In this document: piece after piece, positions 15,867-24,836 of the stretch | How positions within the stretch are numbered: position 1 is the stretch's first letter | Layout of the letters: each line of letters starts with the position of its first letter | Assembly: GCA_019721075.1 (NCBI GenBank) | Contig: JAHEAD010000003.1 | Coordinates: 1 to 64,000 of the forward strand | DNA: 64,000 nt | Direction: 5' to 3' | Origin: Candidatus Sysuiplasma jiujiangense | GTDB lineage: Archaea > Thermoplasmatota > Thermoplasmata > Sysuiplasmatales > Sysuiplasmataceae | Program-made: the position numbers and the translations under genes | Notes under the pieces: model-generated | The model's database searches: none | The model's input: only the letters and a program-made list of their open reading frames with translations | What the model was told of the DNA's origin: nothing

Positions 15867-17286
15867 TCAGACAGAGAACTTACCTGCCTCCCGGATCAGT
15901 TCCGGATTTTTCCTTATCTGGTATTCTATAATGATAACGCCCAGAATTACATAGACGGGAAAGATGAGTGCGCCGTAGAGCAGAATGCCGGAAGGCAGGG
16001 GGACGAATGTGGCGTAAACTATCACAACTGTCATTGCAATTACGACCAGCGGGATGATGACATGGAAGAACCAGTGAACCCTGCCGAGGACTCTCCTGGC
16101 GAAAATCGGTACCCCGGCGGAAGTGGCCATCTTGACAACTATCCAAGAGAGCGTGGAGGTTATTGCCAGCGATATTGTGACATTCAGGGGACCCAGGAGA
16201 AGGCCGGCTGTCAGCGTCACGACTGTTCCTATGACAAATGTCAGTATCAGTACCCTGTGGGGCGTGCTGTACTTTTCATGTACCTTTGCCATAGACTTTG
16301 GAAATACCATACCGTCCCTCGCCATGGAGTACCACATCCTGCTCACGTCAGTCATACCGGCCACGCCGCAGGAGAAATAGCTGTTCATTATGAATCTCGC
16401 CAGTATGATGCCGCCCACCGGGCCGAGGTACCTGTCCCAGACAATCTGGCCAGGATTGGAAAATGTCCCGAATGTTGCCATGTTCGAAATGCCCCATCCG
16501 ACTGTGAGCGCGTAGGATGCCACAATAAGAGTGATGCCTCCCACCAGAATACTTCCGAAAAACGCCTTCGGCAGGTTTCTCTTCGGGTCCTTTATCTCCT
16601 CCCCAGACTTGCGGGCGATATTGCACCTGTCATTGAGTCGGCGGCGAAAAGAAGACCGAAGAAGAGCGGGAGCACAAGGTCATGCGTCGGCGCAAGCGTG
16701 AAAACTGTCAGCGTATTTCCGCGGCCGACATCGAAAATTATCAGCAGGCTGGACGCCAGAAGGAAAAGAGCTTCCGCCCCTCCGGTATACAGAACATAGC
16801 GCAGCGAAGGCTTGATTCCGTAATAGGCGAGCAGGAAAATGGCTATCTGCGGTATAAAGAAGAAGCCGACCCAGAGATATGGTATGGTCTGGAAAAAAGG
16901 AAAATAGAGATAGAGCGTGGTCGCAAAACCCAGGGAGCCGAAGAGTGAATATGTATAGAGCTCATGGAACTGCTGGAACCAGGCGCCATATGCGGAAGCC
17001 CCCCTTGCGCCCAGCCCGTGGGGAATAAAGGTGTAGTAGCCCCCGAGCTTGCGACATTCTTGGAATACGAGTAATTTGTATTACCGACCATCAGATACAG
17101 CACGACGCCAAGAACCATCGCCAGGGGCATAGCGCCGTAGGCGACAATCGCCACGCCTATCAGAAGGGATGCAACATCCGCTGCAGGAGCGGAGTGCGAA
17201 AAACCGAGAAATATTGCATGCCAGGGACCTACGCCATTGCGCATAAGACCCGGCTTCCCATCTTCCGACGGGTGGCCGGAATGCAT
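15867..17286 (-). pseudogene. APC-family amino-acid permease, disrupted by two frameshifts
   Basis: Three consecutive frames on the minus strand together spell one amino-acid/polyamine permease. The first (17286 to about 17045) reads IFLGFSHSAPAADVASLLIG and ends near YSKNVA. The second (about 17050 to 16630) reads GGYYTFIPHGLGARGASAYG through FGLLFAADSMTGAIS. The third (16630 to 15867) reads ARKSGEEIKDPKRNLPKAFF and the remaining membrane helices. Each junction lacks one base relative to the expected frame. Either the gene is a recent pseudogene or the assembly has two indels. The truncated kinase directly downstream favours decay. Confidence 0.7.
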
Positions 17287-17601
17287 TCCAACTGCACCCG
17301 GGCACTTTCGATATCGACCGTTTCAGCCTGCATATTAATCCCCGGCGGGCATTTGAGGTCATATTAATACCTTTTTCCTTACTGCCGGGCAGCTGAACGA
17401 ATCAGCTGAAATGTGCGGACAATTTCTTCGCAGATGATATTTTATTCATCTAAATCTTCACAAATTAGATTTTGTTTTAACATTCCTGCGAGAATGAAAA
17501 AGGAGCAGTCATGCGGGGCGGCCGGCATTCCGGAGACCGGGAAGGAGCGAAGCAGTCCATTCCGTTGAAGCATCCCGGGTTATGCGCCGCAAACGGCATA
17601 T
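17287..17601. other. Gene-free stretch between permease pseudogene and egsA
   Basis: About 315 bases. An AT-rich part at 17440-17490 contains an imperfect inverted repeat (ATCTAAAT and AATTAGAT separated by about 8 bases) that could be an operator or promoter for the minus-strand permease. Nothing else is supported. Confidence 0.35.
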
Positions 17602-18669
17602 TCAGATTACGCCTGTCTTCTTTGCAAGCTTCCGCGCCGAATTCAGATCAAGTCTTTTCAAATCAAGTATTGTATAGCGGTCATTCCGCACAGTTCTTGC
17701 AGCCACAAGTGCACTTATTATGTCCTTTTCAGGAATACCGAGTTCGTCTGCTGATACCGGGCAGCCCAGTGTGATAAGTGTGTCCCTTATCTTCTCCCAT
17801 CCGCCGCCATGAAGTGCCATCATCATTATGGCACCGACGCCGCACTGCTCGCCATGGAGCGCACCTTTCTGCGTGATAGCATCGAGTGCATGCGAAAAAA
17901 GATGTTCGGAACCGCTGGCAGGTCTCGACGAACCTGCGGCACCCATCGCGAGTCCCGACGCTATTATCGGCCTGACGGCAAGCCAGGCCGATGTTTCATC
18001 GTTTTCCCTGATCCTCCGCGCTGATGCCATGATTGATTCGCAGGCGTACCTGGACAGGGACGCAGCCGTGGTGCTGTAAATTCCGGCACCCTTCTTCACG
18101 GCAAGTTCCCAGTCGAGAAGGGCAGTCGAATTGCTGACCACATCAGCACAACCGGCCGCGAGCATCCTGTAAGGAGCCTTTGATATTATGACTGTGTCTG
18201 CAACGACTGCCATCGGCATTACGCCTTCCATCGACAGCGGCCTTCCTTCCTTTTTTATGGAGACACGGGGAGAAGCGATTCCGTCATGCGATGCCGAGGT
18301 CGGCACACTTATGAAATCTGAGCCGCATTCCTTCGCGGCCATCTTGCCGAGATCGATTTTGCTTCCGCCCCCGACACCGAGAATAACCTCGGGCCGGAAT
18401 TTCCTGGCGGAGGCGCAGACTGCATGCAGGTTTTCCAGTGTTGCATCGCCGACAATCTCGGTCCTTGTCCGGAGACCGAGTTTTTCGACCATGGAAGCTA
18501 TCCTGCCGCCTGCTATTTTGAAGGTGTGGTCGCCTGTTATGACGAGACACTTCCTCCTGTAACCGAGTTCCTCAATGACAGCCGGAAGTCTCCTTAGGAC
18601 GCCATGGCCCGCAAGCACTTCCCTCGGAAATACCATCGCCTTGTATTTTGTGAAGTGGTCTGCCATCAT
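17602..18669 (-). CDS. egsA: sn-Glycerol-1-phosphate dehydrogenase
   Basis: EgsA reduces dihydroxyacetone phosphate to sn-glycerol-1-phosphate, which sets the stereochemistry of archaeal ether lipids. VILGVGGGSKIDLGKMAA (residues ~93-110), FISVPTSASHDGIASPRVSI, and the zinc-binding SGSEHLFSHALD and LHGEQCGVG segments are all present. Length 355 is normal. It is the last gene of a minus-strand run beginning with a regulator at 19805. It is strong evidence for an archaeal host. Confidence 0.95.
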   Translation of the reverse strand: MMADHFTKYKAMVFPREVLAGHGVLRRLPAVIEELGYRRKCLVITGDHTFKIAGGRIASMVEKLGLRTRTEIVGDATLENLHAVCASARKFRPEVILGVGGGSKIDLGKMAAKECGSDFISVPTSASHDGIASPRVSIKKEGRPLSMEGVMPMAVVADTVIISKAPYRMLAAGCADVVSNSTALLDWELAVKKGAGIYSTTAASLSRYACESIMASARRIRENDETSAWLAVRPIIASGLAMGAAGSSRPASGSEHLFSHALDAITQKGALHGEQCGVGAIMMMALHGGGWEKIRDTLITLGCPVSADELGIPEKDIISALVAARTVRNDRYTILDLKRLDLNSARKLAKKTGVI

Positions 18670-18708
18670 CCGTTCTCACCCGATCAAAACAGCCCGGTGC
18701 GGTCCCGA

Positions 18709-19044
18709 TTACTTCAGCCTGTAGCCAGATGCTACGGCATCGATGCGTTCGGCGAGCTCGAAATCCAGGAGGCTTATGCCGCTCGACACGGTGCCGTCAG
18801 GATTCCTGATTTTATGTGTCGAGAGCCTGATTTCCACCCTGCTGTACTCATTCCTTATTTCAGGATGATGATCTATTTTTTCAATTTCCAGGGCGATTCT
18901 TGCGATGAAGGAGAACGCATCCTCGAAATTACCGAATGTCATTACCCTCAAAAGTTTCCCCTCTTCCATCTTCCAGCCATGGAGGGAAGCCAGTTTTGCC
19001 GATATCTCCCCGTCGCCGAGTTTTCTGTTCTCCATATTCACCAC
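18709..19044 (-). CDS. Pterin-4a-carbinolamine dehydratase (PCD/DCoH)
   Basis: A 111-residue PCD-fold protein. The motif KIDHHPEIRNEYSRVEIRLSTH contains the catalytic His pair, and GISLLDFELAERID closes the domain. The family dehydrates 4a-hydroxytetrahydropterin made by aromatic amino-acid hydroxylases. No hydroxylase is nearby, so the role may be in another pterin pathway. It lies 39 bases upstream of egsA in the same run. Confidence 0.85.
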   Translation of the reverse strand: MVNMENRKLGDGEISAKLASLHGWKMEEGKLLRVMTFGNFEDAFSFIARIALEIEKIDHHPEIRNEYSRVEIRLSTHKIRNPDGTVSSGISLLDFELAERIDAVASGYRLK

Positions 19045-19071
19045 ATCACCGTGACCTGGACAGGCTTCCGT

Positions 19072-19353
19072 TCACCCGTAGAATGCCGGTTTGACTTCCT
19101 TGGACTCCTTCTTCTCGGCCTTCTCCTGCTTCACTATGTCCACATAGAAAACGGAATTGCATGGAAGCAGACGGACTGTTCCCTTGTCCTCTCCATCGCT
19201 TATCCTGACAGAAATGGCGCTCTCATCACCGAAGGGCACATACCCGAGGAAAATCCCCTCTGTCTCAAACTGCTTGTCAGATCCTGCCGCGCTTACAATC
19301 CTGTATACCGATCCTTTTACCAGCGAAAAATTTTCACTGTCATCATTTTTCAT
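19072..19353 (-). CDS. Conserved small beta-rich protein of unknown function
   Basis: A 93-residue protein starting MKNDDSENFSLVKGSVYRIV, with an alternating hydrophobic pattern (TEGIFLGYVPFGDESAISVRI, NSVFYVDIVK) that looks like a small beta barrel. A Lys/Glu-rich tail ends PAFYG. No family is recognised with certainty. It overlaps the regulator gene by four bases (ATGA), so the two are probably translated together and the protein may work with it. Confidence 0.65.
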   Translation of the reverse strand: MKNDDSENFSLVKGSVYRIVSAAGSDKQFETEGIFLGYVPFGDESAISVRISDGEDKGTVRLLPCNSVFYVDIVKQEKAEKKESKEVKPAFYG

Positions 19354-19805
19354 TTATGTGCCTCCGAAATATTCTGAATGTGATCCACTGTCTTCCTGTA
19401 TGATTCCATCGCCGCCTGAACATTTGATTCGGTGAAATTCCAGGCCTTGCTTATATTTCCGTACCTTATCCTGTATCCTTTCTTCCGCTGACCGTCCTTT
19501 TCTATATAAACTTCCTCAAGTATGTCCAGGCTCTTCAGCTTGTTCACGTGCCTGTACACGGTGGCCTTGGTCGCACTGATATCCGCTGAAATTTCCTCCA
19601 CAAGCCAGGCCCTGTCAGATCTGCGCAGGAAGTAATCCCTGAATATACGGAAGGGAATGCTGTTTTCGACAGCCAGCGCATCATTTCTGGGTGTATAACC
19701 AGGAGGCAGGTAACCTATCTGGGACAGGAATATCGACAGGATTTCATCCAGATCCTGCAGTGGTGTAAGCGGAGTATTTGAAACGACAGAAATTTCAAAC
19801 GACAT
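19350..19805 (-). CDS. Winged-helix transcriptional regulator
   Basis: A 151-residue protein with a winged helix-turn-helix between about residues 65 and 115 (VEEISADISATKATVYRHVNKLKSLDILEEVY). This resembles ArsR/TrmB-like regulators in which the recognition helix lies in ATKATVYRHVNKL. The first 50 residues (ILSIFLSQIGYLPPGYTP) may be a ligand or dimer domain. As first gene of the run ending with egsA, it could regulate lipid or pterin metabolism. AT-rich DNA upstream at 19806-19850 is the likely promoter. Confidence 0.75.
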   Translation of the reverse strand: MSFEISVVSNTPLTPLQDLDEILSIFLSQIGYLPPGYTPRNDALAVENSIPFRIFRDYFLRRSDRAWLVEEISADISATKATVYRHVNKLKSLDILEEVYIEKDGQRKKGYRIRYGNISKAWNFTESNVQAAMESYRKTVDHIQNISEAHK

Positions 19806-19906
19806 CTATAATCGATAGAGCATTGACATATAAAAATTTAATACAGTCGAATCACTACATGCTGCCGGCCGCTACGGACTGATTTGCTGAAGGAAGGCAG
19901 AGACAG

Positions 19907-20341
19907 TTGCTGAAAATGGTATTGATCGGTTTCAGGACAGAATCAGTGGATGCAATGGTCCTGTTCTATTCTGCCGTCCTTGAACTGAAACTGCTGAAGA
20001 GGGATGAAGAAAGTGCACTCTTCGACAGCGGCGGAGTTACGCTGGAAATCAGAAAAGGCAAACCGGAGGCGGTGCAGGAATTACGGTTTGAAACCGACGA
20101 TATAGACGGGGAGGTAAAAAGGCTCAGGTCAAAGGGAGCTGACCTGGAACTGTTCGAGATAGGGCTGAACTCCAGAGGCGACGCAGTACTGTCGGAGATT
20201 GCAGAAACCTTCTGGGGAAGATTTGCATCACTGAGCGACCCTGACGGAAACAGGATTGTTGTGTCCGAGCATGACGATGAGTGGTTCCCCTACTTTCCGC
20301 AGTGGTACCGCAGAGAGGACTATCGTCCGACAAAAGGATGA
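19907..20341 (+). CDS. VOC-superfamily (glyoxalase-like) protein
   Basis: A 144-residue protein with the two-repeat vicinal-oxygen-chelate pattern: GFRTESVDAMVLFYSAVLEL at the start and FASLSDPDGNRIVVSEHDDE near the end. Members include glyoxalase I, dioxygenases and antibiotic-binding proteins; the substrate cannot be inferred. The start is either the TTG at 19907, which has AAGGAAGG before it, or the ATG at 19916. Confidence 0.75.
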   Translation: MLKMVLIGFRTESVDAMVLFYSAVLELKLLKRDEESALFDSGGVTLEIRKGKPEAVQELRFETDDIDGEVKRLRSKGADLELFEIGLNSRGDAVLSEIAETFWGRFASLSDPDGNRIVVSEHDDEWFPYFPQWYRREDYRPTKG

Positions 20342-20409
20342 CAGAAAAGTGGTGCAATCAATGAGCTTATAAATGTGAAATGACGTTACCCCTGACGGGA
20401 TGCACTTTG

Positions 20410-20640
20410 ATGGCTATCAAAGGTAAGGGTGACGAGTGGGTATACGTCTATGCAATAAAAAGCGAAACGCAGTCGCATGTCAGAACTGTCAGCATAACCG
20501 GCGAAAAAATCTTCTGCGACTGCCTGGCATATGACAGGCTTGGGACATGCGAGCACCTTGAGAGAGCCTGGAGACTTCACAAGCGGGAGGAATCCAGGAA
20601 CAAATTCACCGGCCTTGAACTGATACCGAAGAAAGACTGA
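20410..20640 (+). CDS. SWIM zinc-finger protein
   Basis: A 76-residue protein consisting almost entirely of a SWIM domain. The CxCx(n)CxH zinc motif is visible as FCDCLAYDRLGTCEHL. SWIM domains bind nucleic acids or proteins. A TATA box (CTTATAAAT, 20364-20372) lies about 40 bases before the ATG at 20410, which is preferred over an earlier in-frame start at 20380. The gene stands alone. Confidence 0.75.
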   Translation: MAIKGKGDEWVYVYAIKSETQSHVRTVSITGEKIFCDCLAYDRLGTCEHLERAWRLHKREESRNKFTGLELIPKKD

Positions 20641-20765
20641 AGCGCAGGACTGCGGCACTTCATGATTTTGCCCGGTGTTCGGCATATGCTGCAGGGCGGA
20701 AGCAGTGCTGCTGCCTGCCATTAACATTGCCTAAAGGAAGCGGGCATTTCGGGAATCATATTTAG

Positions 20766-21737
20766 ATGCAAAGCCCATGCCCTCTTCAGATGGTTGATCC
20801 TCTCAGCACAATCGGCAGCCGGAAACACCGGGAAGCGCTCGCTGCGCTAAGGGACATCATGGGGACCGTGAAGACAAGCAGGGATCTGCGTAACATGGTA
20901 CCCGGTTTTCGGACACAGAAAGGCATCTACAAGCCGGGCGATTCCAGTTATGCGCTCTGGATCAGACATACGGAAAGAGGAACATACGAAGACAGCGGGC
21001 TGAATGTTCAGCCTGACGGCTCATGGTCGTACAGGTACATGCCGGAGGCACGAAACGGGAAAACAGATATGTCACTGAGCACCAACAGGGCACTCTGGAA
21101 TTGCATGAAAGACCGGGTGCCTGTCGCCGTGTTCCTTCAGAAGAACGTGCCTGATCTTGAGAGAAGCTATGAGATAATGGGACTCGCATACATCGACGGT
21201 TTTGACGGGACCCATTTTACCGTCAGAGGGGAGGCAATAGATGTCGATGCGAGTCCCATGGACAATGAGGAGCCTTCGCCGTTCCAGCCGTTCGAAACCG
21301 GACCGCCGGATTTATCGGCGGCTGTCAGAAGGTTGAGGGAAATCAGATTTGGAATCGCCGTGAGAAGAGCATATCATGAACGCTGCAGTCTTTGTGAGCT
21401 TGGCTACAGATTTCACGGTGAGGCGATCGCGGTAGAAGCTGCCCATGTGATTCCGGTCGCGGATCGGGGAACATCGAAGGACATCAGGAACGGAATACTG
21501 CTCTGCCGGAATCATCACTCGCTTTTTGACAGGAATCTCTGGACGTTTGACGAGGATCTCAGGGTGATTGTTTCAGAGGATGAATATTTCCGGAAATCAG
21601 CCGCAAACAACTGTGTCCTCAGGACCGAGGGAAGAAAACTGCCCAACCTGCCTGAAAATCATTATGACAGGCCGGCGACCGAAGCAATCCGGTTCAGGCT
21701 CGACAGATTCTACAAAGCAGATGCGCCGAAGGTATAA
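20766..21737 (+). CDS. HNH endonuclease with PUA/SRA-like N-terminal domain
   Basis: The C-terminal part reads RCSLCELGYR, then EAAHVIPVADRGTSKDIRNG and LLCRNHHSLFDRNLW, an HNH nuclease with the His-Asn-His core. The N-terminal 190 residues (GIYKPGDSSYALWIRHTERG ... WSYRYMPEARNG) resemble the SRA/PUA-like domains that recognise modified bases in type IV restriction enzymes. The protein is therefore probably a modification-dependent nuclease in phage defence. It is not adjacent to other defence genes. The domain call of the N-terminus is less certain than the HNH. Confidence 0.8.
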   Translation: MQSPCPLQMVDPLSTIGSRKHREALAALRDIMGTVKTSRDLRNMVPGFRTQKGIYKPGDSSYALWIRHTERGTYEDSGLNVQPDGSWSYRYMPEARNGKTDMSLSTNRALWNCMKDRVPVAVFLQKNVPDLERSYEIMGLAYIDGFDGTHFTVRGEAIDVDASPMDNEEPSPFQPFETGPPDLSAAVRRLREIRFGIAVRRAYHERCSLCELGYRFHGEAIAVEAAHVIPVADRGTSKDIRNGILLCRNHHSLFDRNLWTFDEDLRVIVSEDEYFRKSAANNCVLRTEGRKLPNLPENHYDRPATEAIRFRLDRFYKADAPKV

Positions 21738-21927
21738 TCAGCCGCAGTATTATTCCGGCAGCTGTTCCGGTCCCTGCGGTTTGAGATCAGATAGAGTCAG
21801 GCCGACCCCGAGGGCCGCTGATAGACCGCTGATCATGACATGATTGGACATGACTGGAAAAGGCTGAGCGGCACATGCATCAGGGCTACGCAGAAAGAAA
21901 GGGAAGGTATCGGGCAGCGGATTTGCT

Positions 21928-22284
21928 TCAGTTGGGGGTCATATGCCTGCTTATGGCTTCCTTTATCACAGACTTTGGAACGGCACCTATGATTGTGTCC
22001 ACATGACTGCCGTTCTTGAATATGAGAAGCGTCGGTATGCTCATTATGCCGAATTCCTGTGGTACGTTCGCGTTTTCGTCAACATCAAGCTTCCCGAAAA
22101 CAACTTTTCCCTTCAACTCCTTTGCAAGTTCCTCAACAGAAGGAGCAATCATCTTGCAGGGCTGGCACCAGCCGGCCCAGCAGTCTACTACTACCAGAGG
22201 ATATTTCTTTACCGTGTCATGAAATGTCCTGTCGTCGACAACAACCGGTTTATCGGGACTCCCGTTATCAGTCATTCTGTTCAC
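21928..22284 (-). CDS. trxA: Thioredoxin
   Basis: A 118-residue thioredoxin with the redox site WCQPCK (active motif CxxC) at residues 39-44, preceded by VVDCWAGWC and followed by the cis-Pro segment MSIPTLLIF. It acts as a cytoplasmic disulfide reductant. The gene follows deoxyhypusine synthase after about 50 bases on the same strand. The start could be M1 or M4. Confidence 0.93.
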   Translation of the reverse strand: MNRMTDNGSPDKPVVVDDRTFHDTVKKYPLVVVDCWAGWCQPCKMIAPSVEELAKELKGKVVFGKLDVDENANVPQEFGIMSIPTLLIFKNGSHVDTIIGAVPKSVIKEAISRHMTPN

Positions 22285-22337
22285 TCCGTATTTTGAAGCG
22301 CGGATGCTGGTAATTAACCTTTACGTCACCGTTTTGC

Positions 22338-23390
22338 CTACGAAATCACGAGCTTTCCCTGCCGGTCCCAGTCGAAACTGAGCCTCTTCCTTCCGCGATG
22401 GAGCCTCTTCTCGATAACATATGCCGCTATCAGCGGAAGACCTATGCTTGCCTCGACATACGCCGTTGCAGTCGTTGCCTTCTTCTGTATTTTCCCCCAG
22501 GATCTTGCCTCGTCGAGCGTGCTGCCGCTGAGCCCTCCCCAGTGCGGGGAATCTGTCGTTATCTGCAGAGCGTAACTGTGTCCCTTTATCTCGGTATTGA
22601 AGGCATAGCCGGCCATTACCTCTGCATCGTTTATCCAGTTCTTCGGCGTTCCTCCGCCCACATAAATTACACCCGTCTTCCTTGAATTGAGTATGACTTC
22701 GACAATCTCGTAGTTGTCCTTTATCGAGTCGAGGACGAAATGCTCCTTCATCCCCTTCTGCCTGGCATGCAGCAGAGTGAGTCCGATGCCTATAGAGCTG
22801 TCGTTCAGCGCCGGGCTGAACACCGGCACACCCCTCCTGTATGCGGTATAGAGTATCGAATTGCTGTCGCTGAGCTTTGACGAAAGGGAGGACATGACCT
22901 CACGCGAAGAATAGGAACCGGGAGGCATTTCATTGATGATGGCTGCGATATACCTGTCTGTTTCCTCGAATTTTATCTCGTCAACATATGTATCGTATAT
23001 CCTGTCGATGGAAAGATCCCTGAGAACACTGTCATCTGCCTGGGGACTTCCGACGTAATGCTTGAATCCCCGGGCCTGGTAGAGATCCTGGTACAGAACA
23101 GCTCCGGTGGAGACAATCACATCGACAAGGCCAAGATCCACGAGATCCCTTATGATCTTCCTGAGACCGGCAGCGATGAGCGGACCCGACAGCCCGAGAA
23201 TGACTGTCGGCCTGTCAGCATCGGTGAGCATGTTTTCGTATACATGGGCGGCCTGTCCGATGTTGCGTGCCTGAATGGAAGCGCCGCTGAATGCCTCAAC
23301 AAGATCCGATATGCGTCTGACTTTCATCAGATCAATGCTTTCTACCTGCTTGGAAAGAAGGGATCGCCTTGTTACCTTTTCCTTTGCCAT
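22338..23390 (-). CDS. dys: Deoxyhypusine synthase
   Basis: DHS transfers the aminobutyl group of spermidine to a lysine of aIF5A, the first step to hypusine. The NAD-binding VILGLSGPLIAAGLRKII (residues ~63-80), VIYVGGGTPKNWINDAEVM, and the active-site lysine region ITTDSPHWGGLSGSTLDEAR, followed by SWGKIQKKATTATAYVEAS, are all conserved. Length 350 is normal. Promoter-like AT-rich DNA at 23400-23440 is shared with the divergent ribA. Confidence 0.94.
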   Translation of the reverse strand: MAKEKVTRRSLLSKQVESIDLMKVRRISDLVEAFSGASIQARNIGQAAHVYENMLTDADRPTVILGLSGPLIAAGLRKIIRDLVDLGLVDVIVSTGAVLYQDLYQARGFKHYVGSPQADDSVLRDLSIDRIYDTYVDEIKFEETDRYIAAIINEMPPGSYSSREVMSSLSSKLSDSNSILYTAYRRGVPVFSPALNDSSIGIGLTLLHARQKGMKEHFVLDSIKDNYEIVEVILNSRKTGVIYVGGGTPKNWINDAEVMAGYAFNTEIKGHSYALQITTDSPHWGGLSGSTLDEARSWGKIQKKATTATAYVEASIGLPLIAAYVIEKRLHRGRKRLSFDWDRQGKLVIS

Positions 23391-23589
23391 GCTACCGCAG
23401 ATGCAATACTTTTAATTAAATAAATAACTCCGCAGGAAACGGCTGCCTGCAACGCAACCGGTTTCGGCATGGAGCGCCGGAAGCGGAGTGAGCACAACCA
23501 CGCTTTCGGCGAATGACATGCTGAGGAAGTCTCACATAAAACAGAAAACTAAATAACAGGAAACATACAAGCGGGAAACGAGGAATTTA

Positions 23590-24288
23590 TTGAAGAGCAA
23601 AAGCAAAACGGTCAACAGGGATGCTGCGGTGTCAGGTAAAGCGGATCGTTTCAGAAGAACCGCCGAAGCGAGACTGCCTACCTCATCAGGAAATTTCAGG
23701 GTCATCGCATTTGAAGATATGGAATCTGAAAGGGAGCATCTGGCAATAATCAGCGGGAACGTAGCCGGGGGTGAACGGGTACTGGTTCGGATACATTCCG
23801 AATGCCTGACCGGAGACGCCCTCGGATCGCTCAGATGCGACTGCGGAGAGCAGCTGAAGAAATCACTCGAAATAATAAGCAGGAGGAGGAAGGGAATACT
23901 GCTTTACCTGCGGCAGGAAGGGAGGGGAATAGGCCTGATGAACAAACTGATGGCCTACCACATACAGGATCTCGGAGCGGATACCGTCGAGGCAAACCTG
24001 ATCCTCGGTTTTGAGCCGGATGAACGCAGTTATGATGCTGCTGCATTCATTCTCAGGGATCTTGGCGTAAAATCTGTAATGCTGCTGACCAACAATCCTG
24101 ACAAGATCAACAGCATGAAGTCTCTGGGAATAAAGGTGGCGGGCAGAATCCCGCTGGTTGTCGGCCTGAACAAAACAAACATCATGTATGTTGCCACAAA
24201 AAAAAGGAAAATGAATCATATGATAGACGAAAAACAGCTTTCGCTCGGGAACGCCGTTAAAAGGAGCTTCAGGAAAGGTCAGAGGTAA
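23590..24288 (+). CDS. ribA: GTP cyclohydrolase II
   Basis: RibA opens GTP to the first riboflavin precursor. VRIHSECLTGDALGSLRCDC carries the three zinc cysteines. YLRQEGRGIGLMNKLMAYH and RIPLVVGLNKTN complete the domain. It is a stand-alone RibA without fused RibB and has an N-terminal basic extension of about 30 residues. The start is a TTG. The stop overlaps the converging peroxiredoxin gene by ten bases. Confidence 0.93.
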   Translation: MKSKSKTVNRDAAVSGKADRFRRTAEARLPTSSGNFRVIAFEDMESEREHLAIISGNVAGGERVLVRIHSECLTGDALGSLRCDCGEQLKKSLEIISRRRKGILLYLRQEGRGIGLMNKLMAYHIQDLGADTVEANLILGFEPDERSYDAAAFILRDLGVKSVMLLTNNPDKINSMKSLGIKVAGRIPLVVGLNKTNIMYVATKKRKMNHMIDEKQLSLGNAVKRSFRKGQR

Positions 24289-24731
24289 CGGGCTACCTCT
24301 TCGGAATGTCCCTCCGGATTCACCCTGGGAAAGATCTTTTTGATAATTCCTTTCTCGTCGATTACAAATGTGCTTCTCTGTATTCCCAAACTCTTTCGGC
24401 CGTACATGTTCTTTTCAACGAGGACTCCGTAATTTTTGCAAACGCTGCCGTCCTCATCTGAAAGCAGAAGAAAATTCAGTTTGTATTTGGATTTGAACTT
24501 CCTGTGAGAATCCTGACTGTCGCGGCTTATACCGACGACTGCGGCACCGCGGGAAAGGAGACCTGACATTGAGTCCCTGAAACTGCACGCTTCCACCGTG
24601 CATCCCGGCGTATCATCCTTTGGATAGAAATAAACAACGACCTTCTTTCCGCCGAAGTCACTGAGCTTGTGCACCAAGCCATCATCCCCCCTGAGGGAGA
24701 AAGCGGGGGCAGCGTCTCCTTCTCTGAGCAT
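24279..24731 (-). CDS. Peroxiredoxin (BCP/PrxQ type)
   Basis: A thiol peroxidase. The peroxidatic cysteine lies in FYPKDDTPGCTVEACSFRD, and the second cysteine of that segment fits the resolving Cys of PrxQ. The ATG at 24731 (MLREGDAAPAFSL) is chosen, because the family begins there; the frame is open upstream to 24800. The promoter region between it and the divergent GlcD-GlcF gene is AT-rich (ATTATAATTC near 24770). Confidence 0.9.
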   Translation of the reverse strand: MLREGDAAPAFSLRGDDGLVHKLSDFGGKKVVVYFYPKDDTPGCTVEACSFRDSMSGLLSRGAAVVGISRDSQDSHRKFKSKYKLNFLLLSDEDGSVCKNYGVLVEKNMYGRKSLGIQRSTFVIDEKGIIKKIFPRVNPEGHSEEVARYL

Positions 24732-24836
24732 ATGGGGATGAATAGCATAACTGTACTTTATAGTTGACTGAATTATAATCGGCTGAAAAATAGAGCGCAT
24801 TAAATAGATGATTGACGGAATTCACAGACGGCATTT

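Noticed and set aside
15867-17286. Programmed frameshifting in the permease gene
   Set aside because: Neither junction has a slippery heptamer with a clear stimulatory structure, and two shifts in one transporter gene are improbable. Decay or sequence error is simpler.
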